From Ianthella basta (lineage: Eukaryota; Porifera; Demospongiae; Verongiida; Ianthellidae), in contig OZ025884.1 of NCBI GenBank assembly GCA_964019415.1, positions 6,162,733-6,226,732 on the forward strand: DNA of 64,000 nt. The letters are read 5' to 3'. The notes under the pieces are model-generated. The model ran no database searches, had not been told where the DNA came from, and was given only the letters and a program-made list of their open reading frames with translations. The position numbers and the translations under genes were made by a program. Of this stretch, positions 26,541 through 38,918 are shown one piece after another (the stretch's first letter is position 1; each line of letters starts with the position of its first letter).

Positions 26541-29500
26541 ATATCTGCTTTGTAGGAGTCCCCTCTGTAGCCCGGTGGAGCAAGGTCCACTGCTAAATCA
26601 CTCCCCAAGTCCAGCTCTGCACCAAGAAGACACGTACCCACACTCACAGACAGACCAGCAACACAGCAAGCCACCACCACCACACTGCACATGTCAGCAC
26701 TCACTGGAGACACGGACAGAGAGCTCCTTTAGTGCGTTCTTCAAGGGACGTGTACACTTCTTGGACAGCTTGCAAGCATCAAGCAGTTTCTTGATCTCAC
26801 TGGGGCTGCACAGGGAATGGAGAGAACAGAACAGTTGGGTACAACTGGGAACACGACCAAGGTAATTGCAGGACACAACCACACGACACTTTACAAAATG
26901 TTTGGATGTCACAAATGTCATATGACTCACACACAACTGACCTGAAGCTTACCTCACCTGGTACGTACAGTAACCATTCAGATATTACGTACATTAGGAT
27001 GAGGCCAAAATTCAGAACAGAGCCATCAGCCAAATGCACTAGTGACAGCCATTCTCAAAATACCATGTACACCAAGGCAATTAATTGGGCTATAGCCTTT
27101 AAAAGTTCAACACCTGACCTTTGACCTTTAACCATTGACCAAGTGCACACAACTCACCATTTGATGACGTTTGCATCCAAGTCAATGAAGGTGACATCAT
27201 CAGGGAGTTCGTCAGCCATCATCATGTAGCGGCTATCTATCCCGATGATGAATGGAACAGGGGCCTCGATGTACGTCGCCAGGGACAGTGGGCACATTGG
27301 GATGTAAGAGCACTGCCAGGAGAGGGGGAACAGGATGCTGCACAGCGCCTCCCCCACGGCAGTGAGGAGGGCTGGGCGCGCCGAGTGGAGGACCACTTTC
27401 TGCTCCAGCAGTACCATGGTCAGCACTTGAATGAGGTTGTTGACGTCGAGGCTGACAAGGAGGGATGAGTGTACAGGACCTCTGCAAGGGGGAGTGGGGA
27501 GGGGAGGAAGGGGAGTGGAGTGAGGGGAGAGGGGAGGGAGGGGAGTGGGGAGGGAGGGGAGTGGGGAGGGAAGAAAATTGAGTGCGGGAGGGAGGGAGGA
27601 TCAGGAGGCCATCAACATACATACGTACACCATCCCTTGCATGCTGAAGCACAGTTTTAGTGATGGAGTTGAAATTGAAGAGAGAAATCTCTAATGCTTT
27701 AATCCACACACACACACACACACACACACTTCACAAAGTGTACCAGTTGGAGGACTATGTACTTCACATGTGGTGAGTCTTTCCAAAGAGCAGCTGACAA
27801 CTCACACAAATGGCAGCGGAGTCTGCATGGGGAGGCTGAAGTAGAACCGCTCAATCCCAAACTGTAAGAGAGGAAGATATTAAAGGAAGGAGATGAAGCA
27901 AGACTGCAACATGGATGGACACCCCCTACAAAATTCTTCCACTGAGAAAGGAACACACACACACACACAGCATATTACTTACACAGGAAGGTAGTGCTAC
28001 AGAGTAGCAATACAACACAGCTCTGCAGTGAATATCATCGTATTGCCCTACACACTGCGAATACTGTAACTGTGTAACATTGCAATACTGCACTGCACTG
28101 GATACAGAACGCTTACATCAATCATGACCCTCGGTCGGTCGATGGTTGGAAAGGGGCAGTCATCCATCAGTGTCTGAATGTACCTGGGAGGGGAAGGGGA
28201 GATCAGGTTGTGCCTGCAACACAGTGCTTGCTGTCTACTGCAGTGCTCTTGTAGCACCCTTAGCACGTGGTACGTACAACTCCACATGACTTGAGAGGAA
28301 AGGAGAATAAGCATTCATAGCAAGGCCCGATGGAAGGAGCTACGTTCGAAGACCTTAAACCTGTCAAAACAAGCCACAATCGGTTCGTTACTGTCCATAG
28401 GCTTTTGAAACGACATAGGGCTGAAAAGAAAGTGGCGCTTATTATATTTTCCTCTCAACCATTTCTACGCAGCAATTATCCTGTAATCCACATGACTTGT
28501 CCATCCCTCATATTTCTGGAAACGCCAGTTCTGCCCCCCCCACTCCCCTAAATGTGACCCTGTCTAGTGAACAAGCAGGGAGTGTGGATATAAAGCTACT
28601 ATTGACAGTGACAACCACTCCTCAGCTAGCATTGTCAGGTCATCGTCAAACATCGACAACTTCCACGCTGTCATACAGTTTATCCACCCCATTGTGTCCC
28701 ACATGTCAAGAGGAGTCTTACTGCAAACGCATTACCTTTCCAGAGGCAAGATACATCCTTGAGACAGGGAGAGGCGGTAGATGGCTGAGAGGAAGGCTTT
28801 GAACTCAGCAAAGAAAGGCCACCTTGAGAAGAGGTTGATGCATTTGTTGACATAGAGCTGTCCCTGGGTGTGAAAAGGCAGACATTTTAGTGACAAGGGA
28901 AAAGTGACAGGAGATGCATGCAACTGACATGTGACCAGTCATGGGGGAAACCCCAAAAAGGTATGATGTAACCAATGGATGGATGATGCATACATACAGT
29001 GAAGTAGGTACTGGATGACAAGTGCATAGTGACAAATGACAGGCGGATGACCAATGAAATGGGATGAAACAGGTAAAGACACACATGACAATAACACACA
29101 TGAATGAACACTTTTCATGCAATTGATGAAACGTGAATAATGACCACAACATATAGCCAACAGTGAGGGAACAGGACAATAGATAATGGATGAGGAGTCA
29201 CACTTAGCAATACAGTGGAACCTGTCTAAGATGGTCACTGTGTAAGGCAGCCACCTCTCTAAAAACAGCCACCCCCTGCCCCTAATAGCAGCCTACCTCT
29301 GAAATGCAGCCACCTCTCTATTAAGACCAGCTATAACTGCCCCACAGGCTTAGACAGGTTCACCCCACCCCCTAGCAGTGTGAACAATTAGTTGTGTTGA
29401 AGTACAAACAACCTCAAGTTGTCTACTGACAGGCGGCCCTGTGTACACAGTGCACGTTACATTCACACCTACAGCACGCCCATATGAGGGTAACCAATCA

Positions 29501-31489
29501 GAAAGGAATGTACGCATCTGCCGCAGCTGTTTAAACTTGCATTGTTCCAATCAACAATTTTGAAATAAACATGCATGTGACTTCATTCCACCGGCAGCTA
29601 GCAATTCCTGCTACAATGTGTAGCTGGAACGACACAGGTCAAGGGAGGCTGGCTGCTTCAGAATAGGTCCTGCCTTATACTATACGTATGTAGATAGTGT
29701 CCTGTCTTACGTCTTATGTATGCGTATGTATAGAGTACAGTACTACAGATAAGGTTCCACTGTATGAGATTCACATAAATCAGCAATGATATTTCACACA
29801 TCAGTCATATTAAACACAACGCCGGATCTGGGTGACTGGCCATTCACAGTATTCAACTTTGCACAGTTAAACCACAGCCCAACAAACACGCAGCACTCAC
29901 CTTCCCATCTCCTTGTGCACCCGCCACAACATGCTGTCTGATCTCGTCCATCTTGTCATGGTGAAGAAGAGGTTCGTAGAACAGGACAGTGGCACCGTAC
30001 ATCTTGATAGCCTCTGTACTTGTGAGGACAAACGTGGAGAATGTGGGGAGAGGGAAGGAGGTGTGTTCGTTCCACAGCTCCACGCTGACACCCACAGGAA
30101 GACAGAACATGGGCAGGTGCTCCGTTGTGAGGGGGAAGTCCTCGTAGTCAATGTCAGGGTATCGGGAGAGAATGGCTGCAAGGAAGATGGAGGTGAGGAG
30201 GTGGGTGAAGATGAGGAGGGTGGGGTGAGGGTGAGAGAGGAGCACTGAGGGTGGGAGGAGCACTGAGGGTAAGAGAGGAGCAATGAGGGTGAGAGAGGAG
30301 CAATGAGGGTGAGAGAGGAGCACTGAGGATGGAAGAGGAGCACTGAGGGTGAGGGAGGAGCACTAAGAGCACTGAGGGTGAGAGAGGAGCACTGAGGGTG
30401 AGAGATGAGTACTGAGGGTGAGAGGGCGAAAGGGAGGACTGAGAGTCAGGGGAGTAGGCTGCTGTGACTAAAGCCAACACATTGGTCCTCAGTATCACAG
30501 CCTCCCTTCACACATAGCAGCCACAAAATGCAACTCCCCACAGTATACGTATATAAACAGCACAATTACCCACCAATATCCCTGCTGTGGAGTCTAATAG
30601 TGTGGATTAAATTTCTGCACTGGCATATTTCAGACCTTACACGACCAACTGATCCATGTACGTATCCCATAGCAACAATACCGCCAGATCTCATCCTACA
30701 TGCCTTCACACCTACCCCCACACACACATCCCATGTATACACCATAGAGGAATCTAACACTTGTATACACACACACACACACACACAAGCTGTAATTGAA
30801 GTAGGCACTGTATGCACTGATACAATGAGCACTGTGGTAGGAGTGGGGAGCGGTGGAGTAGGCACCGGAAATGAACACAGTGCAGGGATGGCATCATTAT
30901 GGGATGTACTATAAATAGACTGGCACACTAGTGATATATATGTAATTATGCATAAATACAATAAAGTGTTACAGTCACACACACACGCACACACGCACAC
31001 GCACACAATAAAGTGGTACAGTCACCCACACACTCACACGCACGCACACACGCACGCACGCACGCACACACACCCAACCCCTACACACTTACTGGGCTTG
31101 AAGCATGTTCCTGGAGGCCTGACCACAGCAGACTTGTAACAGAGGAACACACGGCGACCCTGCAACACAATCACACAACATCACATGTCACAGCATATAA
31201 GATACATACGTACTAAAAATACATTATAAAACATCACATAAATAAATGTTGAATTTTCAGTATCAACACTACAAGTTTGTTGCGCAGTTAAGAGAATATG
31301 TGGGTGTGGTTGTGGGTGGGGCTGGATAGGGATGAGGCTTGGAGTACATACCTACTGTATGTATGTATGTATGAGGACTCCAGCTTGTTCCACCCACCCA
31401 CATTGTACATACTGTACATGCACACGCACATACACACGCACACACAGCACACGCACGCACGCATGCACGCATGCACACGCATGCACACA

Positions 31490-31538
<49 letters not shown>

Positions 31539-32715
31539 TAGACTCTGCCCCGCCTCATCATCACTCACCACTCCTTTATTCAAGTTCATCTTGAGCAACT
31601 GATATCCAGGTGGAATGGGTTCATCCTGCAGCATACAGACAGACAGACAGACAGACAGGAAGTGACCCATAAATTCTTGACAGCTGATAGCATGAAACAT
31701 CACATCACTTTATACACTAGCATATCATCAGAGATAGCTGTATGCCACACCCACAGACACACCCACAGACACACCCACAGACACACCCACAGCAGCTATC
31801 GTGACATGACACACAAAGCACACAGGTGGGGTAGCACACACATACATATGCACATACGCACATACGTACATACATACAGCACGAGCATTCTGGGAAATCA
31901 TTCAATACGACCTCTTGGAAGACATGTCACATCTAGGGTCTAGTCGACCAGTGTGAAGGGGGAGGGGTCACAGCCAACCCCGCCCTTCATGTGAGCATGC
32001 ACTGCCTCTCTGGGGGAGACTGCTCACAATGCATTCACTGTACATGGCTGAGCGCCGGGCCAGAGCTAGGCCATCCACCACACATGGGGGGACAGTACTT
32101 CAACAACAAAAGCACAGATCACTCAGTTGGCATCAAGGGGATCCCCCAGGGGAAAGCTCAGATCATGGGACTAACACAGGGGCTTAACCCAAGAATTCAA
32201 TTATAGGACAACAGTCAGCTTACAGTACACAAGGGTCAACAGAAAGGTCTCCCAGCACTGGACACATTCGCAGTCAACACTTAGCCAGCACAGGGGTCAA
32301 CAGAGAAGCCCACTCAGCATATGGACACCCCCTCCTCCCCCCACAACCAGGTTACACAAACACAGGCTCAATTCACAGTCGATCAAATTTGATTAGCTTT
32401 CAAACACATAATGCATTTACAATGCATGCAGTCACTCTTAACCCCTCATATGCGACCCGGAACTCCTCCACTATGGACAATGGGCTGAAATGGTCGGATA
32501 CACTCCAGTAGGAATGAGGGCAGTCACGAGGCATGTGGGAAGGCTACCCCTTCACCTCCTAGCACACAACTCCACTCTGAGGTGTGAGCTACTGACTTCA
32601 GCTCACAGACCGGATGTTGCCAGGCTATCTTGTTATGTTGTGCCCAATAGTGGTGAAAATGGGAGCAGTCGAGTGTGCCATGTTGTCACATGCTATTAGT
32701 GTGTGCACGCGTGCG

Positions 32716-32762
<47 letters not shown>

Positions 32763-35700
32763 GCGTGTGCGTGTGTGTACAGTACACATGACAGTTTGCA
32801 TGTGTGGGTGCTTCTGCATGTGTCTGTAGGTTCTTCCTATCAAACATGACACCCTGCAGTAATGTGTGTTTGTAATTTCACAGAATTCTGTATCTCTTGT
32901 GTGTATTAAAAGGCCAGCACAATCACTGTAATTTCACAATTTCCACTGGCCAGCCCTACCCTATGTATGTGTACACATCCACCGATATCTGCCCTCTTTG
33001 ATAACACCATTCTCATACTCAGTATATTCAACAGTATGCAAAACAACAAGGTCACATAATGAAAACATTTTAACGCATGTTTTGCTGAGTCGTCACTGCC
33101 ACGCCAGCACACAACCACAAGGTGCAGGCATTATTACAACACCCTCTGGAGACTGTACATAGCCGTGTGTAGCAAGCAAACCATTTTCACCTTCCCACAA
33201 ATAAAGGTCAGGGAAGAGGGCTGGCAACAAACCCACATCGTGCTCACTAGCTGTTATGTGCTCACTAGCCATAACAGCGTAGCAGCAGCAGACTGAGAGG
33301 CTACAGTGGAGGTGTATTCAGGTTGTGCCACTACCATGGCTACCATAGCTAATGATATAGGCATTGTCAAACTTCATTGGCTATCAGACGTTTTGCCCAT
33401 TTACAGCTGATTTTATCAGTGGATGAATGTATGAGTGCACAATGGAGGTGTGTACAGGGGTGCATGTGTGTGACACCCACACCCCCATCATGCATAATGT
33501 ACACACTCTCCCACACACCTGCACACACACAGATACCCACTATGTATTTTCATACCGCACATGAATGGAATTCTTCACGCACAGTCTCAATAGCACCGCA
33601 TACACAGGAATTCAACCCCAAATCACATTGCACAGAACATCACGAACACACTTCAGCGGACACAAAACTGCACTAGTATGCCAAGTGCACCTACCTCGTG
33701 GATCACAGCGAGGTGGGTGATGGCCTTCTGGTGTCCAAAGTGGGGCGAGCGCCGAAAGGTTAAGTAGGTAGGGAACCTCGCTCCTGCATTCACATTGGCC
33801 TCGTGCTTGTGCTCCACCGAGTGAAGGATGGCCTCGTGACCCTTGGGAATGGCACTGTCCTTGTAGGAATAGAACACACTGAGGAGGAGGAGGAGGAGGG
33901 GGAGGGGGAGGGGGAGGAGGGGGGGAGGAGGGGAAAGGAGGAGGAAAAGGAGAAGGAGGGGGAGGGGGAGGAGGAGGGGGAGGGGGAGGGGGAGGGGGAG
34001 GCGAACACAAGTACTGCAGCATCACACACCACAGCTAAGGAAACACAGTTACCACATTACATGTACTCAAGCACAGTTTTCACTATCTTGCACCATAACG
34101 CTCAGGTTACACACACTCAATACTGCAGTAATGTGGACCCCTTATAAAGGATAGGATGCTGCCCTAATGAGGACAGTGCCTACTGTCCCAGCCACATACA
34201 CAGAGATGTGTACAAAACTACCCCTGAAATAAAGACACTTCTAATGAGGGCATTTGGGCCTGTCCCAAACAGCCCCAAAGGTGCAGTAATGTGCGGTATG
34301 AATATACATAGTGGGTGTCTGTGTGTGTGCAGGTGTGTGGGAGAGTGTGTACATTATGCATGATGGGGGTGTGGGTGTCACACACATGCACATCCCTGTT
34401 CGCTCAGTGAACCATACAACATAAACTGCAGCTTATACACACCTTGCATACAAAGTATACTAACTGTAAGTAGTACTAATGCAATATGCAACATGATAGA
34501 CACCACAACTGCTACACAGGAGACAACCTCTTTGACAGAATTATAAGAACTGGCAATCCATGCAATCTAAATGTTGTTTAATGGTCGCAAGTGGAAAAGA
34601 CCAACAGTGACATTTAGAGGGATTCCACTGTAGCATGCATGGTAATGGGCACTTGAGCGACTCACAACACTAGCACGTAGCTACTAGCACTGAATGGGGA
34701 AGCCATGGTCAACGGTAGGAGATAAAAGGTTGCCCAGCTTTAGCTGTATTGCACGACAAAGGCCAGCACGGCACTGCTAACTGGGTTAACCTACTCACTA
34801 CATGATCAGTACGTAATTGCAATAGGACTCATGAGGAGACAACACTGACACTTCTGCTATACCCACTGCATAAAGGAGGGGGGGGGGGGGGGGGGTGGGG
34901 GTGGGGGAGCTATGATAAACTTCACTCTACTCAACAACTATCGCTGCACACTGGCTACAGTCAACCTTTCCGTCTTACAACTTCTGGAGGGTGTTACAAA
35001 TAGTTGGCTGTCTTCTTAGTTACTTAGGAACTTGACCAAACTATGGTTTGGCTTGAGCAATTGCTTCATGGCACAGGAATTTCCTGGACTCATTCCTGCA
35101 ATTGATCCCATATGATAGTGGTTGAGTATCATTCCATTGGATAGACGATTTAAAAGCTTCAATACCAGCTTCATGGAGGGGCTTCCGCTGGGAAGCTCCC
35201 ACAGAGGGCAGTCCAGCCACCTTTCCCTGCACACACACTGTGCGTGGGTATGTACATGTTCAATTTCAATAGCAGATATACAGGACCACATGCACACACA
35301 CAGTCGTACAGTATGTGAAGATACATACTCCAATGCACAAATTACCACTCCTTCGGTAGAAGGGGAGACACATTCACAAATAACCTTTCTGAGTGCCTGA
35401 ACCTCCTGGATGTTGGATCACACACGACCATGGCCATTTCCTATACATGACACCATTCCTAGAAAATATTACTTGTTTACAGAAGGAAACATAATATCAA
35501 AGGTAGATACAGGCGGGACACTTCCCAACTAAAGCAGCAACTTGGTAGACAAATACGAACAAATGTGATGAAAACTGGGATATTGTTGTAAAATGTGCAG
35601 TTAACACCTGCGAAATCTCTGTATCATCTGTATTAAAGTGCTCGCTGAGTTCACCTTTTTGAGCTCTTCTTCTATATAGTCCCATGCACATTCCTCAGAG

Positions 35701-36981
35701 CACACCATTCGTTAGCCTAGTTATGTACAACCAGGTCTGGTTTGGCATAAATCGCCCATGTAACAGGCTACCAGTAACAAACTCTACAAACTTTCACATT
35801 CAATACATACAAGCACATACTGAATAAATTAGGTATTCTCTTATTAGTATTACATTCTCCAATGCTGCGTATTTCGTTCACAGTTAGCCCGAAAACTCTA
35901 CAGCAGAGCCAGAGCTCTTCAAAAGTGGGACAAAGAGAACTGGCAGCGAGACAGAGGGGCATCTCTGTGTAAAGTGGGACACGTCCCAGCTAAAGCAGGA
36001 ACAGCTAACACCTAAGTGGTACAATCCTCCTATCACCACTTCAGTCCCTTCCCCGCTGCACACAGACGTGTACCACAGACAAAGCTGCCTTGTTACTGGC
36101 CACAAGCTCTGCCATGGTATGAGCACATGAAGCAGTGCTGTCCCACTCAATTCAGCCCAGCCAGCTGAGTGTCCCTGACAATGGACAGCTGTGTATGTAC
36201 AGGGCAGTGGGAAACGCCCTGCACACACTGCACTTTAAATTAAATTAATTTAGGGAGCAAGCTTGGCATGTCACTGCTAGCGACTACAGGCTTGCATTCA
36301 CTGGAATGAAGCTCAAGAAGCGAAAGCATGTTTAGTGAAACACCAACACCCACACACTTGGCAGTGGGAAACGCCCTGCACACACTGCACTTTAAATTAA
36401 ATTAATTTAGGGAGCAAGCTTGGCATGTCACTGCTAGCGACTGCAGGCTTGCATCCACTAGGAATGAAGCTCAAGAAGCGAAGGCATGTTTAGTGCAACA
36501 CACACACACACACTTGGCAGCCTCTAGAAAGGTCACTGTGTGAAGTCACTTTGAAATGAACAATAGGCAGCATTAGGACAATTTTCCATGCATCTTCCAT
36601 TTAAGGCAGTTAACATAAGGTGACAACCTCTCTAGACAAACAACCCTTTGTTTACTGCCCCCACTCCTCCCGCCTTTACGTGTGCACTCACCCTACTTCC
36701 AAAATCGGCGGTTTGTCTGTGCCTCGACGATAGCAGATGTAGATTGGGCCCTTGTGGAGTCCCAAAGGATTGACGTTGGCCGAGCGGCCCTTCGGCGTGG
36801 TCTCTATGCATTCATACCCGGACGGGGGCTTCTCGTTTCGACTGAAGAGCACAGCAATGTCCGTCACAGGCGAGCCGCTGGTTACGGCCCAGTCAAACTC
36901 TTCCTTGGGCGCCTCCAAAGGCGTCACCTGCGCCCCCAGTCCCACGGTGATAAAGTAATCCGCTAGTCTCGGCTCCATCAT
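23315..36981 (-). CDS. DENND4: DENND4-family Rab guanine-nucleotide exchange factor, 1055 aa
   Basis: Eighteen exons: 36981-36692, 33878-33695, 31625-31569, 31159-31093, 30175-29901, 28863-28736, 28183-28117, 27861-27806, 27481-27158, 26805-26705, 26616-26540, 26380-26315, 26100-25544, 25135-25081, 24884-24513, 24180-24003, 23797-23642, 23472-23315; total 3168 bp. Residues 1-199 form an MABP domain ([18 protein letters not shown], then a second repeat). The uDENN part is about 200-356 ([32 protein letters not shown]). cDENN is about 357-483 ([25 protein letters not shown]). A PPR-like [11 protein letters not shown] is near 560. The C-terminus has a zinc-ribbon-like [17 protein letters not shown]...CCPYC block and [12 protein letters not shown]. 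The family activates Rab10-type GTPases in polarised secretion. The chain is shorter than vertebrate members: the segment expected between cDENN and the PPR motif (dDENN and linker) is missing. Confidence 0.9.
24891..25255. repeat. G/A-rich tracts (polypyrimidine on the transcribed strand)
   Basis: Two long purine-rich tracts (about 24893-25000 and 25137-25255) lie just before the acceptors of DENND4 exons 15 and 14. On the mRNA sense strand they are extended C/T tracts. A similar 120-bp tract precedes exon 2 (33881-34000) and a shorter one exon 16 (24183-24222). Confidence 0.8.
26428..26537. repeat. (CA)n microsatellite in DENND4 intron 11
   Basis: About 105 bp of CA with a few CG interruptions fills most of a 159-bp intron. 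It spawns spurious Thr-His and Val-Cys ORFs. Confidence 0.95.
28291..28458. repeat. 168-bp inverted-repeat element in DENND4 intron 6
   Basis: Ends TTGAGAGGAAA...AATAAGC and its reverse complement GCTTATTATATTTTCCTCTCAA-like form imperfect terminal repeats of about 22 bp. Only one copy is seen in the window and no clear target duplication, so the assignment is tentative. Confidence 0.4.
29214..29362. repeat. About 148-bp MITE with GGAACCTGTCTAAG ends (DENND4 intron 5)
   Basis: It begins GGAACCTGTCTAAG and ends CTTAGACAGGTTC, with CCACCTCTCTA repeated inside. Short interior similarity to 13714-13870 and 34141-34281 suggests one family. It has no coding content. Confidence 0.6.
30224..30424. 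repeat. Minisatellite, roughly 20-bp unit, in DENND4 intron 4
   Basis: About nine imperfect tandem copies of a unit like GAGAGAGGAGCACTGAGGGT, starting within 50 bp of the exon 5 acceptor on the minus strand. Confidence 0.85.
30765..31540. repeat. Cluster of CA and ACGC simple repeats around DENND4 exons 3 and 4
   Basis: Runs at about 30769-30786, 30976-31010, 31026-31073 and 31425-31534 flank exon 4 (31159-31093) and lie downstream of exon 3. A 12-bp unit CCACAGACACAC repeats four times at about 31747-31792. Confidence 0.85.
31626..33694. other. DENND4 intron 2
   Basis: Non-coding intron. GT runs lie near 32718-32750. Positions about 33384-33430 hold a decayed match to the hammerhead-like element (CACTGAT on the minus strand and AAACGTCTG) without an intact core. 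Confidence 0.6.
34141..34281. repeat. MITE-like repeat, inverted copy of the UBL7 intron element
   Basis: It contains CTAATGAGGACAGTGCCTAC and GGGCCTGTCCCAAACAG, matching 13714-13870 in reverse orientation. It lies in DENND4 intron 1. Confidence 0.6.
34864..34910. repeat. Poly-G run
   Basis: A G homopolymer of about 19 bases followed by TGGGGGTGGGGG in DENND4 intron 1. Comparable C runs lie at about 18786-18805 (eEF2 intron 6) and 63143-63160. The lengths are likely unreliable in any assembly. Confidence 0.85.
36204..36517. repeat. Tandem duplication of 157 bp
   Basis: Two adjacent copies begin GCAGTGGGAAACGCCCTGCA (36204 and 36361) and share a palindromic AAATTAAATTAATTTAGG block. They differ at only a few bases. 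They lie in DENND4 intron 1. Confidence 0.9.
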
Positions 36982-37152
36982 GGTGCACCGAACACTGGGA
37001 GAAACTCGTAGCCAGCGGCCATTTTATCCTACGACGTCATCAGCTGCTAATTTCGTCGGGACACTCCCATATTCACCTTCCTAATTACGGCTTATCCCCT
37101 TCACCTGGTCCTTTGTGTTCGCCACGCAGTGAAGAGACAAGAGGAAGCCGCG
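36982..37152. promoter_or_regulatory. Shared upstream region of DENND4 and OSTC
   Basis: 171 bp separate the divergent start codons. The sequence is relatively GC-rich with no TATA box, as is common for bidirectional housekeeping promoters. It contains a CCATTTTATCC segment (minus strand AAAATGG), loosely YY1-like. Function is inferred from geometry. Confidence 0.55.
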
Positions 37153-37955
37153 ATGCTAGGTTTCTTGTACGACGCCCCTTTTCAGGTGCTAGAGGTGCCC
37201 AATCTCAAAATGAAGCGCCCTTCCTTTGTCACTCTGCCGTCACCCATGGTCGTTTTTGCATTCATCCTCTTTACATACTTTCTTGTCACTGGAGGCATCA
37301 TCTATGACGTGATCGTGGAACCTCCCTCCATCGGCTCCACCACGGACGACAAGGGACATTCAAGGCCGGTCGCCTTTATGCAGTACAGGGTCAATGGCCA
37401 GTACATAATGGAGGGGCTAGCATCGGCCTTCCTCTTCACCTGCGGAGCACTGGGGTTCATCGTCTTGGACAAGTCCAACGCCAGTAACATACCAAAGCTA
37501 AATCGCACTCTCCAGTTTGTCTTCGCGTTCATGTTCATATTGATTTCCTTTGTTGCTTGCAGAATATTTATGACCATCAAGCTGCCGTAAGTCTGCATGT
37601 CTAATGTTCAGTGGTTTTCTCCTCTATAATATTCCATTCATAGAAGTTTTGAGGTTCTTGTTAATAAGAGATTACCTCAACTAATGTTTGTGTCTCTCAA
37701 GTTCCAAGTAGCCATTTTGTTTCTAGCATAGATACAGTACTACATCTATGTTTCTGGTTAAGTACACGTGATTCCAACTTCAGATTCCATTTTAAATTTG
37801 GGTTTAGGGATGGCCTGTAGCTAGGTATACATACACACACACTCAAGTATCCATAATTATGTGATCATAATTAGCATACAATGTGTTTGCTATTGTTCAC
37901 CTCAGTCACTACTCCTTATTTGGTCCTGTTTCCCTCCAGGGGCTATCTGAAGTAA
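37153..37955 (+). CDS. OSTC: Oligosaccharyltransferase complex subunit OSTC (DC2), 149 aa
   Basis: Two exons: 37153-37586 and 37940-37955 (sum 450 bp). The second exon adds only the C-terminal GYLK after an AAGCTGCC|GTAAGT donor. The protein is a small ER membrane subunit that links the STT3A oligosaccharyltransferase to the translocon for co-translational N-glycosylation. Recognisable family blocks are [51 protein letters not shown] and [11 protein letters not shown]. Three hydrophobic segments (about 29-49, 84-102 and 117-137) are predicted. The length is identical to human OSTC (149 aa) when the ATG at 37153 is used; an in-frame ATG at 37129 would add eight residues and fits less well. It is divergent from DENND4. 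Confidence 0.93.
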
Positions 37956-38918
37956 GAAGAAGAGTAATGACACCTAGGAGACCTGTCTAGTTAGAGATAT
38001 GAAATGTGATTCTATTTTGCAGTTCTATCATGGCTCATGTGTTGTGTGCAGAAGGAACTGATTACTGTACGTCTGATGTATGTGTGGCATGTGTGAATGA
38101 TCATGTGTCGTGCATATTGACATGTGGACCACATTGCATGCTGGTTGGTGACGTGGGACAGTTGTGTACTGGTAGGATCCACCAATTTTAAGCTGTTTTC
38201 ATAGACCACAAACAGTCAATGCATGTTGATGTCACAAGCATCATAACAGCTCTGAATTCAGCTACATTCTATACTAGTGAATACACACTATGGGTGTAAC
38301 TATAATTATGTGTACATTATCATACATAGCTACATATAGAGCAGAGTGAGTGTATGTACTTAGCTATTTTGCGGGCCTAACGACAAATGCAGCCGAGGAG
38401 GCTATCACAGCAGCCAAGGGTGGTGCACACTTGTGCTAAAGGAATGGAGGCATGAACTTTAGAGTGAGATGGGAGAGAGTGGGGAAGCTTTCGACAGAGA
38501 TAGGCAGAGAAGAGGAGACTCCAGAGCACTTGAATGGAAGCAGCAAAATACAGCCTGCTGCGCGTCAGAAGTCTGACCATAGACACACGCTATGCTCTGA
38601 TTCGTCATATAGCCTCGTATCAAGGCTCTATCGATTAATTTCCCCTGCTAATTTTCCAAGGACGGCCTGTGCATACACTAGCATGGAGGATCCATGTTAC
38701 AAGGCTACCCGGAGGGTACCTATAAAATCATAGAAGGGGACGTCCCTTGGGCTGGGTGTGTCCAATCATTACACCGGAACTGCGATAGCGAGCAACAGCC
38801 GAAGAGAGTAGAGTCTCTGAGGATAGCCTTCATTTTAGCTTTCTGGTGTGGCCAGAGCTTGTTTCACTGCTGCTCAAGAAGGCACATGCGCTTGCTTTGA
38901 ACCCGGAGAAAGCAGAAG
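37956..38918. other. Intergenic, upstream of the cadherin gene
   Basis: This region contains the OSTC 3' end and the cadherin promoter. Short ORFs have no recognisable domain. The last 600 bp are less AT-rich and should hold the cadherin 5' untranslated region. Confidence 0.5.
38721..38728 (+). promoter_or_regulatory. Candidate TATA box of the cadherin gene
   Basis: TATAAAAT (within CCTATAAAATC) lies 198 bp upstream of the inferred start codon at 38919. Position and consensus fit a core promoter; no transcript evidence is available here. Confidence 0.45.

Noticed and set aside
26344..26865. 173-codon plus-strand ORF with His-Thr runs
   Set aside because: It is driven by the CA microsatellite and antisense to DENND4 exons 10-12.
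31745..31795. CRISPR-like short direct repeats
   Set aside because: A 12-bp unit repeated back to back with no spacers; it is a minisatellite in an intron.
33384..33430. Another hammerhead-like motif
   Set aside because: Only AAACGTC and a damaged CTGAT remain; G8 and G12 equivalents are missing.
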